A stretch of 64,000 bases of DNA, taken from assembly GCF_051106095.1 (NCBI RefSeq), contig NC_135793.1, positions 8,237,001 through 8,301,000 on the forward strand. The letters are read 5' to 3'. Position 1 is the first letter of the stretch. Each line of letters opens with the position of its first letter. Both the position numbers and the translations under genes were made by a program. The DNA comes from Pogona vitticeps (Eukaryota > Chordata > Lepidosauria > Squamata > Agamidae). Below are positions 11,230 through 43,408 of the stretch, in pieces. Under the pieces are notes generated by a model. It ran no database searches, was not told the DNA's origin, and worked only from the letters and a program-made list of their open reading frames with translations.

Positions 11230-14200
11230 AAACTGACCTATTACACAAACACATGACAACCAGCGAATGAACACTTCCAAGACTTACTGCTGCTTTCCTG
11301 AGAATTTGAATCAGACGCCATTTATAAACACTGGAGTATTTGGGACCTTCCCCCCCCCCGCCAATATACAAATACGAAGCTCTTCCTAAGAACATTTTTG
11401 ATAATATATTTGGTGCAAGAGGGCCAATGTGGTCAAACTGGAGTTGAGCCAGTAGCAGCTCTAGAGCTGAATTTGGTCTTTGTCAGTATTGCTAGCAGTC
11501 TTCCCCCCTTTTCCTTTCAGTTATGCAAAAAGATCCTGGTTTGCCAACCCAAGAGGGATTGGAAGACCAAGAAGATAGGTCTGCATGCTAAACTGCTTGG
11601 AAGACCCATTTATTTTATTTATCGAGAGGAACTGCATATGGAAAACCACTCTTGAACCTGCAGAGCATCTCCTGATGATAGGATGTTTAAGGGAGAGGGA
11701 CGTTTATATTGTTGGGAGAATTTTATGGAGTGCTTACCAGTGAGGTACCTCTAGGAGCTTCCTCACTAGGAGAAAAAGATAAAACAAGGCACATCAAACT
11801 ACTGTATACAGTACCAATAAGGAAACAAAATTGCCAGAGGGAAAATTAAGCATTTTATTTCTCTCTTGCCATTGTTGTGTATCAGAGCTGATAAACGTGA
11901 ACAGATAGGAAAGCATGGGTTCTCTTGGTGGGTTTTGGATCGTTTTAAGAAACACAGATGTATGTTTGGATGGTAGGAAGGAGTTCAGTTCATCAACGTA
12001 GGAATGAGGTCCAAGCTGATTTTAAGCACATATGTCCAGAAGAATGCACAGCAGTTTTGCTGGAATCACAAGAACTTTCCCCTGAAATAACCGTTAAGGC
12101 ACAAGATGCAAGTTTGCCTTACAGCAACAAAGCTGTTGTTCTGTCTATGCACCTGATTTTGGCAATAATGGTGTCCTACTGGTCTCTGAATGTAAGGGCA
12201 CTGCACTTATATGGCCTTAAGGTTGATGTTTTTAAATATGTTAATGTTTACATATTATCTAAGATAAATATTACTTTTTGTATATGCTTATACAGAACCT
12301 ACAGCCATAACAGAGTTGCAGAAGTAATATATTATTTAAAATACGTTTGAGATGAAGTAGTTCCTTATGGGTCAGACTACTTAGTTGTCTGGGACGCCTG
12401 CTCTTCCTTTTAGGGATCAGCTATTGGTTTTGGTTCAATAGGTGACATACGCTTATTGCACTTTTCATCTGCCTTATTCCCTGCCGTTCATCTGTAAGCA
12501 CAGCTGTCGCTCATATTCCCCAACTCCTTCTTCATGCCCATAGAGCAGTGTTCTGAGTCATGGAGAGACCCCCTTGTTTTAGAAGCAGCTTTCTCGCCCC
12601 TACCTGGGGGCAGCATACCCTGATCTGGGATAGGATAGATGTGTATTATTACCTCCTTGGCCTCTTTGTCCTTTCTATCTTTAGAATGATTCAGGCCGGA
12701 GTATACATAACACATTTGTAGTGGAAAGTCTAGCCCATAGCTGGAAGACCGCACATTCTCTGGTTTTGGGACTCCCTCCACTTTTGAACCCAGAGTGGAG
12801 AACTGCCGTTCAAATACCTAGAAATCTGCAGGTTCCACCTCCAAGCCTTGTCCTCCAACGTTATACAGGTGGCAGCAACTTTTATGGACTCTTTTCATCT
12901 TCCTGTCTGCCTTTTTTTTAATGGGTGGAGGAATTAGGGATCTGTTATTTTTCACCATGAGTAGTTAAATTAAGCTCTGTGATTCTCCTGTACCCCTTTT
13001 CAGAGACACTACAAGGCTGCAGAACAGCATTTGCAATATAATCTAGAGGCACAATTTCCTTCATATATTGCCAGTACTGCAAAACATTTGAGTGCTTTTG
13101 ACACTGAATTCACAAGAATCCCAGCTAAGATTTTGCCCTATTTACGGTAGTTTGCTTTTGGTTCCACAATGTGGCTCAAAAAGAGTTAATGTATCTACTG
13201 TGCTGAAGCAAGCAGAGCTGGGTCTGATCGCTGTCTGGAGAGAAGGGCAGCTGACCTGCTTGAATTCCATGACAGAAGACAGTAAAATTAATAATAACTA
13301 GGTAACTTTTCCATGTATCAAATACCTTGATGGAATCTGACCTAAAGGAGCCCACAGTTATTTGTAAGAATCAACCCATTACTCCTGTAGACAATCTTAA
13401 ACATATGTACAGTAATATGTAATCATATAGTAGGAAATCATGGTGAACTTGGCAAGATTAAGTTCCAAGCCTAGAGTTAGGCTGTTAAAGTGTCTGCAAT
13501 GTTTCTTAACTTCTTTTTACAGTACTTGTTTTTATTACTCTGGTAACGGATAAGATATTCCTGTGTTCTACTGACTATTCTTATTGCTATGAGCTTAGCA
13601 AGTTAAAAAGCAAACTATTTTTCTTTTTGTTTTGAGTGTCCTAATCAAAATAGGAAAAGTGACCAACTCCACTGGCATATCACTAGGATGAAAAATAGGG
13701 ACAGAAGAACAATTTGTACCTACTCAGATACCACACAAAAGACTATTATTGAAAAAGAACATAGCCAGGCACTAGCATGGGTGAAATTAAGCACAACAGA
13801 AAGGAATATACAAGAGTAAATTATTTACTATTAAATATATAGTGCCGTGTATGGACAAGATGCTTTCTAAATACGAGATGTGATGGGTTCTTGACCCAGT
13901 GAACTTACAATCTAGGCACTGGAGAATCAACAGGGGAAGGAGAATAAACAGACCCAAGTGCAACCAGTATAAGAATCTGATTATTGTGCAGAATGTTGAC
14001 ACACATTGCTTGGCCTTTAGACTCCCTAAGGAAAGGAGGGACTGAATCATAATCTCTTTTCTCCCTACTTGTGTGTATGCATACATATACTGTATAACAC
14101 TTAGGTGATGCTTCCAGTATTTCAAAGGCTACTGTGACCTATGAAAGCATAAGCTACATAGTGCCTGTTATACCACAAGGGTTTAATGGATTTTATTATG

Positions 14201-15638
14201 GGAAAATAAGGAAACTCTTGTGAGACAAGCCTAGAGTCAGTGCTTCATGGTTACTCCACTGGAGTTCACCAGCACTGGAGCAATTGTTTTACTGACTTTT
14301 ACTTCAATGAAACACAGTAATAACAGAGATAGCTTAAGTTCACATCGTGATTTCGCAATCAGTCCTTTACGGATTAAATGCTACGGATCAATGTTCTGGA
14401 TACTTTTACTGTAACAGCTCACTCTCTGCCCATGGCCTATAAGCGTCACCAGTAGGGCTGGGACACTTTACCAAAGTTTCCCTGGGGCTACACATCACTA
14501 GTACATCTCTGAAGAGACGGTGTGCCAACTAAAACACTGTTTGAGGACTGGCACTTCATGCGGATTTATTGGGGTGTCTCATGTGATTCATTAATTCACA
14601 GACAATCGCTTATGCAAAAACAAAGGAGTGCCAACTAACACCATAGCACTGTAGACCTATAAGGTATAGGAGATGCTGCTTCTTCTAGAATACTATCAGT
14701 GCCACCTACCGCATACATGCCCGGTATTTAATCGCCTGGCAGTCCTAGTGGAAGAAACCACCACCAACTCAAGAGGCAGTTTAAAATGGATTCAGCTGAT
14801 GTTTATTCCACTGATCAAGAGGAAAGGAGTAAATCGAGAAATTGAGGATTAACTTCTGGACTTGGTGAGTGAAACATTTACATGACCATGTAAATGATAT
14901 TCCTTCCCAGCAGCCATGCCCCTTGAATTTGTCTTCCTAGCAGTGATAAGGAGGGTCGGAATAAGCACCTCATTAAAAAACGGATGAGTCTCTACTGGCA
15001 TACACCCCACAAACTATGTCTGCCTCCCTCTGTTCATCTGCTACCACCTATTCACGGCTTACAAAGGTCAACTCAGTTGCATGTTCAGATAAGTAGCAGG
15101 CAAGAGATTCATACTGTTTAAAGGACTCATGCTAATAAAGCACCGTACCATTTCTAAAGGCACATTTAGACCCCTTGCCCTTTCCTCGATTCACACTGGC
15201 GTCTGAAGCTTCCCTGATCCCTTATACCATGAAGAACGAGGAAGTCCTCAAGCATTGACAGGTGTGCTTCTCTGGTTACACCACTGGGAAAGCAAGCTGT
15301 TCAAGTCAAAATTCTGACGTGAGGCTCCCATTATCCAAAATAGAATATTTTTTAAAAATAAAAAAAGGCAACACAAGCCCATGTTAAGAATCAAAGGTGT
15401 GATGTTATATAGCCTCATTGGTCTGACTGCTGATGTCCATAAGAGTTGAATTTAAAACCAGAATCAGTCAAGGTGGTCAGGAAGCTCAGGCGTCCATCAC
15501 AGACGTGGAGGTTGACCCCCTGCACAGCGCATCCCTAGAGATCCTTTCCTCTGTTCTCTTTTAGCCACCTCCTCCATTCCCATATCATAGACTGCTTCCC
15601 CTTTAACAAAAGAAAACAGTGACCCTGCAGCTTCCAGT
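11230..15638. other. 3' flank between convergent NIPA2-like and TIMM8A genes
   Basis: This should hold the 3' untranslated region of both genes. It is AT-rich with no further coding exon that I recognise. I could not assign a poly(A) signal with confidence to either gene. Confidence 0.5.
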
Positions 15639-18553
<2,915 letters not shown>

Positions 18554-18827
18554 GCCGGGCCAACGGAGCGGAGACGGGAAAGAACCGCGCGCCGGTACGT
18601 GTGAATGGAAAAGGCTCCCCGCGACCTTCACGTGCCTCCCCGGGCCAGCCCTCCACGCATGCGCGCAAAGCCGCCGCCGGCGCCGCCTCACTACGCATGT
18701 CCGGCAGTGGGAGCGCTTCCCGTTTCCGGTCCAGAAAAAAAGGAGGGCGCTCCGTCCCCCTCGCTCACCATAGACACAGAAAGATGGGTGGAGCAAGAAG
18801 GGAGGTGTTTCTTTTTTTTTAGCGCTC

Positions 18828-18900
18828 CAAAGTGGACTGCACCTCCCACACTCCTTTATCATTGGGTAATATATGATGGGGATTGTGGGAGTTTTAATTT
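18828..18900. repeat. Short fold-back element upstream of TIMM8A
   Basis: Arms cacctcccacactcc and ggggattgtgggag flank a short AT-rich loop. It resembles the small hAT-type palindromes elsewhere in the window but is too decayed for firm assignment. Confidence 0.35.
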
Positions 18901-19639
18901 AAAAAAAAAATCTGACTTGCCAAAGGTTTGCTCCTTGTGGGTCAGAGTGAATAGTGTTGCTTTTAAATCTATTTTAGCAGTGCTTCTGACCTACCATTTA
19001 AAATGTAACGTTTATTTCTTTTTTTTTTCAATATTTGCACAATTTGCTGTGTTTTTTTTGGCTTTTAATATTGTGTTTTTAATTATGCAAGCCGCCTTGG
19101 ATCCTTTTTTTAGGAGAAAGGCGGGGTGAAAATATTTTAAATAAATAAACATAGTGGCTAAAGTTGTCTGCTGTGCAGTGCCATCGCTTGTACGTGCAAA
19201 GTGACAAGGAAGCTACTTGGAGTGTAATGGCAGCTACTCCCATAAGTGACAGATGGCACTCCCTGAATAGTTGAACTCAGTGGGACTTACTTCTGTGTCG
19301 TTGTAGGATTGCATTGACATATTAGTTAGATCATAGATCTTGGCCAAACAACAACGCAGTGGCACCTTAAATTTTAGACTGTTGTACTGTATTTAAATTT
19401 GAGTTTTTAGGGATCCACATGCCTTCTATAGACTTCTTTCACAAGACAACTAGAGATCAAGTGTCCGCATACAGTTTTTTGGGACAGGATTGCTATCCTC
19501 AAGGCTCTCAGCCCCCTTTCCGTAGCGTAGGGCAATCCTTGTAGGATTGGTGTAATAGGCACTCAGCGATCTTCAGAGCACCCTGCAATGGCTAGAAATA
19601 GTACAGAGATTACAGGAATATTGTATGTTGTTCTCGGTC

Positions 19640-20190
19640 TCAGATCTCCTCCATACAACCCGGGGGGAGGCACAGCTTGGAAACTTTACTTTGGGAACCA
19701 CAACTCCCATGCTGTCTACAGACTCAGAGAAAGTCTGTAGAGAAAAAGGCAATTCAAGGGGTGATCAAGACGGCCCAAAACATCATTGGCTGTTCACTCC
19801 CCTCTTTGGAAGAATTGTATAAGAACAGATGTAAGAGGAAGATATCTAATATACTGAAGGACTCCTCCCATCCGGGACATCAGCTCTTTGAACTATTGCC
19901 ATCGAGAAGGAGATTCAGGGTATTGAAAGCAAGGACAAGCAGATTCAAGAACAGCTTTTACCCAAGTGCAGTATTGAGTTTAAATGCGGGGTCATAAGTT
20001 TTTGGTGGAATTTTAATTGCTGGGAGAAATGGGGTATCTATATTGGTATGGTGAGTGTTGTGTATATTTTAACTTTTTTTTTTTTTTGTAGTGGTGGTGT
20101 CCAGTTTTACCTTGGGGAAGAGCACCTCATTTTGTTGCACCCACTTGTGAGTGCAATGACAATAAATTTCTTATGTCTTATGTCTCACTC
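19640..20190 (+). mobile_element. L2-type LINE 3' end
   Basis: The plus strand encodes a typical L2-clade ORF2 tail within 19677-19997: AQNIIGCSLPSLEELYKNRC, DSSHPGHQLFELLPSRRRFR, TSRFKNSFYPSAVLSLNA. It is followed by a 3' end with caatgacaataaatttcttatg. It is 5'-truncated, as usual for LINEs. It lies between TIMM8A and BTK. Confidence 0.75.
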
Positions 20191-20599
20191 TCATGCAAAG
20201 TGACCCTTTTCCTAGTTATTGCTCCACCTCCCAAATTTTCTCACAGAAAAGTTAGTATCATTTAAAAGGATGCAGATTTAGCAGCTACTAATCTGACGTT
20301 GTGTTTTGCTCTTCCCCATTCTGGATTATATTAAAATCTACTACATGTTTTTTTAAGCAGAAGCTGTTTATTATCCTAGAATATATACTTGCAATCCTCT
20401 GTAAAGTTTCCCCCTTCCCTTTCTGGGGTGGTATTTCTCAACATCCTGAATCTAATTTAGGAGGTGAAGGGAAGTGTGTGGATGCTTGAGTGCAGTTGTG
20501 TAGATTCAACCTTTAAAAATGCTGAAAAATAAAAAGCATTTCTGCACTTTGAGTAGTAGAAAGCACATATGAAGAGGGAATTTGTGACAGTAAGATGAG

Positions 20600-20820
20600 C
20601 ACAAGAAGCTGCTTTATACTGTGTAAGACCATTGAAACACCTAGTCCAATACTTAATCAACTGTGACGGGCAATAGTTCTGTAGGGCCGTTGGACGGGAT
20701 TCTTTCCAAGGTAAGGCTTGGATGGCCATCACTTGGTGTTCTCCCATCCAAGTATTAACCAGGCTTGACCCTACTTAACAGCCAAGATCACAAGAGACGG
20801 ATGTCAGCCTAGCTTCTGGT
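20600..20820 (-). mobile_element. 5S rRNA-derived SINE, minus orientation
   Basis: Bases 20737-20812 read ctcccatccaagtattaacc, then aggcttgaccctacttaaca and gccaagatcacaagag. This is the reverse complement of the internal promoter half of 5S rRNA with scattered changes. Adjacent sequence (gctttatactg, agaccattg) fits the body of a SINE3-type element. It is not a functional 5S gene. Confidence 0.65.
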
Positions 20821-20949
20821 CACGGCAAAATGGTGCCTCCCCAAAATGTGGGGTGAACTGCCCTCCTTCACAGTCCACAAGCAAGGTGGTGCCAAGAGAG
20901 TAAAAAATGACAAAAGGACAGGAAACTGCCTTATCTTAGGTCAGATCAT

Positions 20950-21830
20950 TCTCTGATTCATCAAGTCCAGGACGGTGCCCTGGCGGCGCTGCCATCCAGG
21001 GAAGAAGACAAAGCAGTGGGTGAGAGGGTATCTCGAGTGACCCCAGCAGGCCAACTGGCCCCCACCCCATAACGCCAGGGGAGCCCAAGAGAGAGCACGT
21101 CTCTGGGGGACCCTAGCCCGCAAGGGACGGTCGGCCGCAGGTGGGAGGAAGGGTGGGACAGCTGGAGGGAGCGGAAAACAGCAGGAATAAGCGAGCGGGA
21201 GTGGCTGAGCTCAGGGATTATTGACAACCATGCCAGATGAAGAGGAGACATGGGAGGAGGCCCTAGAAGACCAGGTCCCACCTTCTGCGCCTCCAAAAAG
21301 GTGCAAAGAGGGATAGAGGAGAAGGGGAGCCCCCACCTCCTGCCCAGCCCATTCAGCTAAGGAGGGGGGCCAGGGACCTCAGGCTCTGGCAGCGCAGCCC
21401 CAGAGGATCCGGCACCACCATCCATCCAGTCTCGCTGCCCAACCGTCGCCGCAGAGCTTACCCCAACCCAGTGTTGGCCCTGGAGCCACAAGCAATGCTG
21501 GGTGTGGCAAAGGAAGCTCTGGAAAGTGGAGGGCCACAAGAGCCCTGTCCCCCCCACAATCACCCACCTGGACCAGCCCACCTTTAAAGGGGTGTGCCCC
21601 AGATGGGGACTCCTCCTTTCCACCCGTTTCTCCAGACCTGGATTTTCATGACTCCACTGAACTGGGGCACCAGCTGGACTGACTCTGTTCCAAGGGGTTA
21701 GTGCCCGAAACGCAACCTCCTAGGAAGTCAGGGGACGGGACAGTAGGCGCTGACTCGTGCTTTTAATAAAAGTTTCCTTGAGTGACCAAACCAAGCTGGA
21801 ACCCGTGGAATTTTTGCCAGGAGGGGGGGG
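20950..21830. other. GC-rich stretch downstream of BTK, not classified
   Basis: An unusually GC-rich block with only short open frames, including a short plus-strand frame starting MPDEEETWEE. It ends near a plus-strand AATAAA at about 21767. It has no family motif that I recognise. It may be repeat-derived or BTK 3' flank. Confidence 0.3.
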
Positions 21831-22229
21831 GCAGCAGCTCACACAATGAGAAGTATCCCCTTCTGGTGAGACATCTTTCGTTTTCATATTATTTCTTGTC
21901 ACTCTTATTCCATCGCCGCACATCGAGTTTCTGAACGACTTTATCCTTGAGAACTTGTTTAAGTCACTCTGGAGAGTGAGCGAGAAAGAAATCCTTGCCT
22001 CGAAAGGGATCTTTGCCATTTTAAAGAGGAACTGGTCTTCTTCAGATACAAGCCAGTTATTATGGAACCAAAGATAAAGAATCCTCTTTTTTTGTGTGTA
22101 TGGATCCAATTACTCCTGTTCTAATGGGTTCCTTGGAGATTCTGCCCTCCTGTGACCTTTCAGAACTTCCCGAGCAAACATTCAAAGATGGCAAAAACAA
22201 ACAATAAATGGGCAGTCGATGGTGGCGAT

Positions 22230-38329
<16,100 letters not shown>

Positions 38330-39214
38330 TTACGAGGGACTAAACCCCACATAACTGTGGGGATTACTTCTGAATAAACATGCCTAGACAATAGGCCCAG
38401 CATATAGAACAGGTACTATCTCAAAGGCTGAAAAAAAATCTGTTTGTCACAGCATATGATTTTCCTTACCCGCTTATTTTGCATTTAGCGTGCTCTGTCC
38501 TGTGATTGGTCATTGGCAGGTAAACATGGGTTTAATTTCCAAACCTCATATCTGAAGCATGTTATCTCTGCTGAAATCTCATTATGACAGGGCAGGTTAA
38601 TTAACTGTTAGTAAATACACATTCCTCCTAATCTCTAGTTTGACCCTTGGAAATTATCCTTGGCTTGATATCCCTCCCTCCCTCTCTCCCTTCCTTTCTT
38701 CTGAGACCAAAGATTTCTTCGGATGCTAAATTCTGCTGAGCAGTGCTAAAATTTTACACCCATGGACGCATGAGAATACCGGCTGTCTTGTATCATTTAT
38801 TTTTGTCCTTGAAATGAGACACGGTCTCTGTGGGTTTGAGCTTCCCCTTCATGTTGATGGGGACAAGGCAATCCAAGCAGATTGATTCCGTCGTCTGCTT
38901 CAGAATGTACATGTTCCCAGTGTCCGAAGAAGCATGTGTGCAAAGCCAGGTATATACATACAACCAGGACTCAAGGCTAAGCGGCGTTCCATTTTTGCCA
39001 CACTGATATAGACAGTAATACACAAAGAATTCAGAATCCTGGGTTTAATAATTTAAAAAAGTGAGCATTTCGCGTCTAAGATGACACTGATTCAAGAAGT
39101 GGGGTGGTTTGACTTCCTTCCTCATTCTTCCTCCTTCTCTGTAACTAACAAATGCTGAATAAGCGAATGCAGGCATATCAACTTGTCTTATGCTATATCT
39201 CAGACCATCTAGAC

Positions 39215-39508
39215 CAGTGGTTCTTAACGTGGGCAATAATGCCCCCCAGGGGCGATTTCATTTTTCAGGGGGGCGGTAGAACGAAAAGGGGCGGTGTGGG
39301 GGTGGTGGAACAGAAGGGGGCGGTAGGGGGGGGGCGCTGGAGCAAGCCAAACCTGCATTGTGGTTTGTTTTTAAGCCCTTTTAATATTTCTTTTTGCATC
39401 TTAAAATTCACTTGTAACTAAATCATTAAATGTTACTGTTTTTTTGGGCATTTCATTTTCTTGCAATTGAATTTTATTTTCAGGGGTCATTGGATTTAAG
39501 TGTCTTGA

Positions 39509-39588
<80 letters not shown>

Positions 39589-39590
39589 AT

Positions 39591-39646
<56 letters not shown>

Positions 39647-39802
39647 TCAAGACACTTAAATCCAATGACCCCTGAAAATTAATAATAATTAATTATTAAT
39701 AAAAATTAATTAATAATAAGATATTGCCGTGGGGAGGGGGGCGATGATAACTTCCTCAATGGCTCAAGGGGGCGTTTCTTTCAAAAAGGTTAAGAACCAC
39801 TG
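39215..39802. mobile_element. hAT-like (Charlie-type) element containing a palindrome
   Basis: Termini cagtggttcttaacg and gttaagaaccactg are inverted repeats of the hAT/Charlie type. Inside, ggggcgatttc and ggcggtagaacg motifs are repeated on the left and a long palindrome occupies the centre-right (see separate entry). There is no intact transposase. It lies upstream of BTK exon 2. Confidence 0.7.
39476..39679. repeat. Long palindrome with (AAAT)n/(ATTT)n centre
   Basis: The 35-base left arm starting attttcaggggtcattgg and ending ttgatt is repeated exactly in reverse complement at 39645-39679. Between the arms, (AAAT)n runs to 39590 and then switches to (ATTT)n. The two repeat halves differ in length (about 80 and 54 bases); otherwise the pairing is complete. 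Confidence 0.95.
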
Positions 39803-40742
39803 ACTAGACTAGCGCTGTTGATGTCAAGGATAGGCCACTTGAGGGATGGGGTGGGACGCCATGCTTTCTCCCTGCTGTCGCCAAAAACAGACGGGTTGCA
39901 GAAGAAGGCCCAGAGCGTTCTCCACCGTGTTGGCGTTCTGAATTCCTAGCCGCTGCCAGGTATACTTGAGGGGGGGGGCTGAGGAGCTTGTGTTATGACA
40001 AAAGGATCTGAAGGGAGACACACGGCCCACAGGAAGGCTACATCGGGTACACCCTGGCCCTACTCTGACTCCAGCTTTGCCCGGCCCCCTCCAGCCACGG
40101 CGTTTTCTGTCTTTCTTTACCCCTGTCGGAAGCGGAGACGGGGATCTCTTGTGTGCAAAGCAGCTGATCTTCCACTCCCCTGTGATTGTCCCACAAAAAA
40201 GACATTGCGTGGAGTAAATGTGGGGTAGGATTCGAAGGAGGCAGAGCAACTGCACCTCCCTCCATATTTTCCACACAAAAAGTATTATTTATATATATAT
40301 ATATCACCTTGTTCTGTCCTTTGAGTATTAAACCTATGACTGGATGCTCTTAGAACAGGACAGCGGTGGAACTGACGATCTCAGGAGGTGGCGAGCACCA
40401 AGAGAACATGGGACCACCCTCTGCCTGATCGGCTTGGATTTGGATTCCCGCCACACTGAGCAGGGGGTTGGGCTGGATGGCCTCAGAGACCCCTTCCCAC
40501 TTAGCGATTCCTCCTCTTTCAACATGTTGGCCGGGTGTGGCCTCCCAGCGTTGCCTCCTAGTGCCAATTCAGCCAAGTGACCACAAAGGGATTTGGCTAG
40601 AGAGGGCAGAGAAGTGGCCTGTCCCTTTTGGCTTTCAGACCTCTCCTTCCTCCTACCCATCAGACTGATGCTCTTAAAGAGTCTGTCCTGTTTCACCAAG
40701 GAGGAGACAGGAGCGTGTTCCTCTCCTGAGGGCTTTCTAGGG

Positions 40743-40872
40743 CAGTGGTCCCCAACCTTGGGCCTCCATATGCTTTTGGACTTCAACTCCCATAAATCCT
40801 GGCCAGCTGAGGTGGTGGTAAAGGCTTCTGGAAGTTGTAGTCCAAGAACATCTGGAGGCCCAAGGTTGGGTG
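40743..40872. mobile_element. hAT MITE, right end shortened
   Basis: Left end cagtggtccccaaccttggg, right end ggcccaaggttgggtg. Flanking 8-mers ttctaggg and ctctaggg match at seven of eight bases. Confidence 0.75.
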
Positions 40873-42384
40873 CTCTAGGGCACTCGCTTATCTCGATAGG
40901 ATCAGAGTTTAGGCTTTTCTGTCTGGAATGTAACTTTCCGAATAAAGCCAAGTCATCTCTTTTTAACTGTTCCTCCTTCTTTGGGGTGGGTCTTTTGTGG
41001 GACCAGACCTCCCAAAGGGCTGTTGCAACACGACTTTGGTACAGAAAGAGAAACCCTTGACACCTGATGTGCTGTATAACTTTTAGAGAAGAAAATGTAG
41101 ACATCGAAAGCTTCCTCCCGGAAGCAGGAGGAGATACTAGGAGACAAGGAGGAAGATGTGTTTTCTTTCATTCTTCCTTTCCTTTCCTATAACTACATGC
41201 AACCTGGAGTGACCCTATTTAGCCGGATCGAGCCCGTTTCAATTTGGCTGTCTAGCCAAGCCCTAAGAGCCGGTGTGAGGAAGGATCTGCTCCCTCCTTT
41301 CTTCATACAGACCAATCCAGCCGTCTGCCTTTTAAAAAACCCCTCCTTGGGGTGGAGTGCTGGCTATAGGACCTGCCAATGGCAGCGTTCCTACAACACC
41401 ACGGCCATAAATCTAGGCTTTCCTGGGTCAATGCGACTGGCACAGTCTGGGTCGGAAACACCAAGAGCCGGGAGCAAAGGGTCAAAGATAGCCAGGAACA
41501 GACATTTGAGGTTAAAAATGTCCTTGGATTCCAACATCCAGAACCCATTCAGCACCGCTCATGGTCCGGAGGCCAGAGCGTCAAGACGTTGTAAACCAGG
41601 AGTTTTCTCACATGGGCTTATAATTAGAGTTCAATTGAATGTTATGACTTGAACTGTTGTAGACTTAAATGCTTCTTCAAGGTTTTAAGTGCCATGTTTT
41701 GTTTTACTTGGGTCCAATTATTCCCTCGCTTCACTTGTTGTTGCTTTTGGTAGTGTTTTGTGATGACTGTAAATAAAACATCCTGTCCACGAGGTAGCCA
41801 TCGGAGCAGGTAAAAGCAACAACAGGAGTGGAAATAGGCCAAGAACATCTGTGGTCCCTACTCTTATAATTATATCTCATTTGATCCGGGCTTACAGTGG
41901 GCCACTCTTGTCAGCTGGCTTATAGGGAGTCTTTGGCTGCTTCCCCTTCTCTTTTCCAGAGAGACATTGCTAAAAAAAGGAGCTCATCCACCACCATTTC
42001 ACGCCAGTGAAGCAGAGCCAAAGTCATCAAAAGAGGATACTAGTAGCAGGATTGTTTGTCTTATCTAGAGTTTTGATAACATTCTTCAGTTCTTCTTAGC
42101 TGGAAGGAAATGTGATGCTTAGAGATAAGATGAGGCCTTATCAGCAAGAGAAACTGACTAGATAGAGTCTTTATTAAAATTAGCTCATGAACAAACATCC
42201 TCAGAATCTGGAAAAGAAGGACTTTTTAAGGTCCCAACACTGTTCCAAAAGCAACATGTGAGCTTTCTAGTTACACAGGACTCTTCCTCGGGCTGTTCAA
42301 GAAGAATCAACTGTGGATTTTGGAGCTTTTTCTCATGAACAAATACAGTCATCTTTGCTTTTCTTTGCTTGTCAAACTCTACAT

Positions 42385-42520
42385 CAGTGATCCTCAACCT
42401 TGGGCCTCTAGATATTCTTGGACTACAGCTCCCAGAAGCCTTCACCACCACCTCTGCTGGCCAGGATTTCTGGGAGTTGAAGTCCAAGAACATCTGGAGG
42501 CCCAAGATTGGGGACCACTG
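42385..42520. mobile_element. hAT MITE with exact 8-bp target duplication
   Basis: Termini cagtgatcctcaaccttggg and cccaagattggggaccactg. The target duplication ctctacat is exact on both sides (42377-42384 and 42521-42528). This proves a hAT-type insertion. Confidence 0.9.
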
Positions 42521-42671
42521 CTCTACATGAAGCCTTACAACATGTCAGAAAGTCATGGAGAACTTTTTGAGTTCTCCAGATCACACCTTTCAGCGGATGT
42601 AGAACAGCTTGGTACTGAATTTAGGAATTTGAGGTATGGTTCTTTCGCAGTACTTCTGATCTATCCTGAGA

Positions 42672-42890
42672 GGCAGCAAAGTGTTGTGGCTCAGAGAACA
42701 GAGACGTGGATCAGGTGAAATCTTGGATCTGAATCCCACTCCTGCTATGAGTTCACTAGGAGGCCTTTGGCAAGCAAGCCGCTCAGCCTCACGTTAATCA
42801 CAAAGGCGGTAATAACACCAACTTATGCTTACAGAACTGCAAGTATTCAATAATGCATGTGAAACACTTTAAAAAACTGAAAGGCCATTA
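42672..42890 (+). mobile_element. MIR/CORE-SINE-like ancient SINE
   Basis: The order of blocks matches MIR by eye: ttgtggctcagagaacagag, gatctgaatcccactcctgc, cctttggcaagcaagccgct, cagcctcacg, ggtaataacacc, atgcatgtgaaacactttaa. It is strongly diverged, as expected for a very old element. Confidence 0.6.
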
Positions 42891-43408
42891 TTTCAGCTAG
42901 CTTGGAAATTGAATATTCGACGCCTGTGTCCTCCTCTATGAGCCGGCTCGAAATTGGCCCTCTCCAGTGGAGATGCTCAAGGGAAAGGTAGTCAGCATCG
43001 AGGGAAGTCTAGCTGGCTTCGTCCTTTCTGAGCTTCCGACAGGTAGCCAAAGCTCTGTTATCTTGTCCGGCCTTTAAAATTATTCTAAACTCGTTTTTAA
43101 AGAACGTTCTTGTTTTCGTATTGTGATTTTACTGTCGATTGCTTCGTAAGTCTTGGTGGGGGAGGAAAAAAATCTATGAATACTTTGAAAGAAAGTAGAA
43201 ATAAACAAATATTGAAAATAAAACAATTATAATCAGTAATCATCTTACTGACGTGCCTGCGTATTTTTTGGCATTCCTTTAAGCCATTTGTAGAAAAAAA
43301 GGGTTAAGTAGAGTCCGGTGATGTAATCTTTTGCTTTTAAACGCTAAGAAGAAAGGAAGGAAGACAAAAAGGAAAGAAAGGAAGAATATCCAGTGAAAGA
43401 TTTCGACC

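Noticed and set aside
12488-14125. Open frames downstream of the NIPA2-like gene
   Set aside because: Short, without motifs, and in the expected 3' untranslated or intergenic region.
20737-20812. Possible 5S rRNA gene
   Set aside because: Only part of the 5S sequence is present, with many changes, and SINE-like sequence adjoins it.
21100-21830. GC-rich block ending in AATAAA that could be the end of an LTR-type element
   Set aside because: No matching second copy, paired ends or protein motif could be seen, so the class cannot be supported.
40334-41104. 256-residue minus-strand open frame
   Set aside because: It runs through a hAT MITE and has no recognisable domain; no splice or promoter support.
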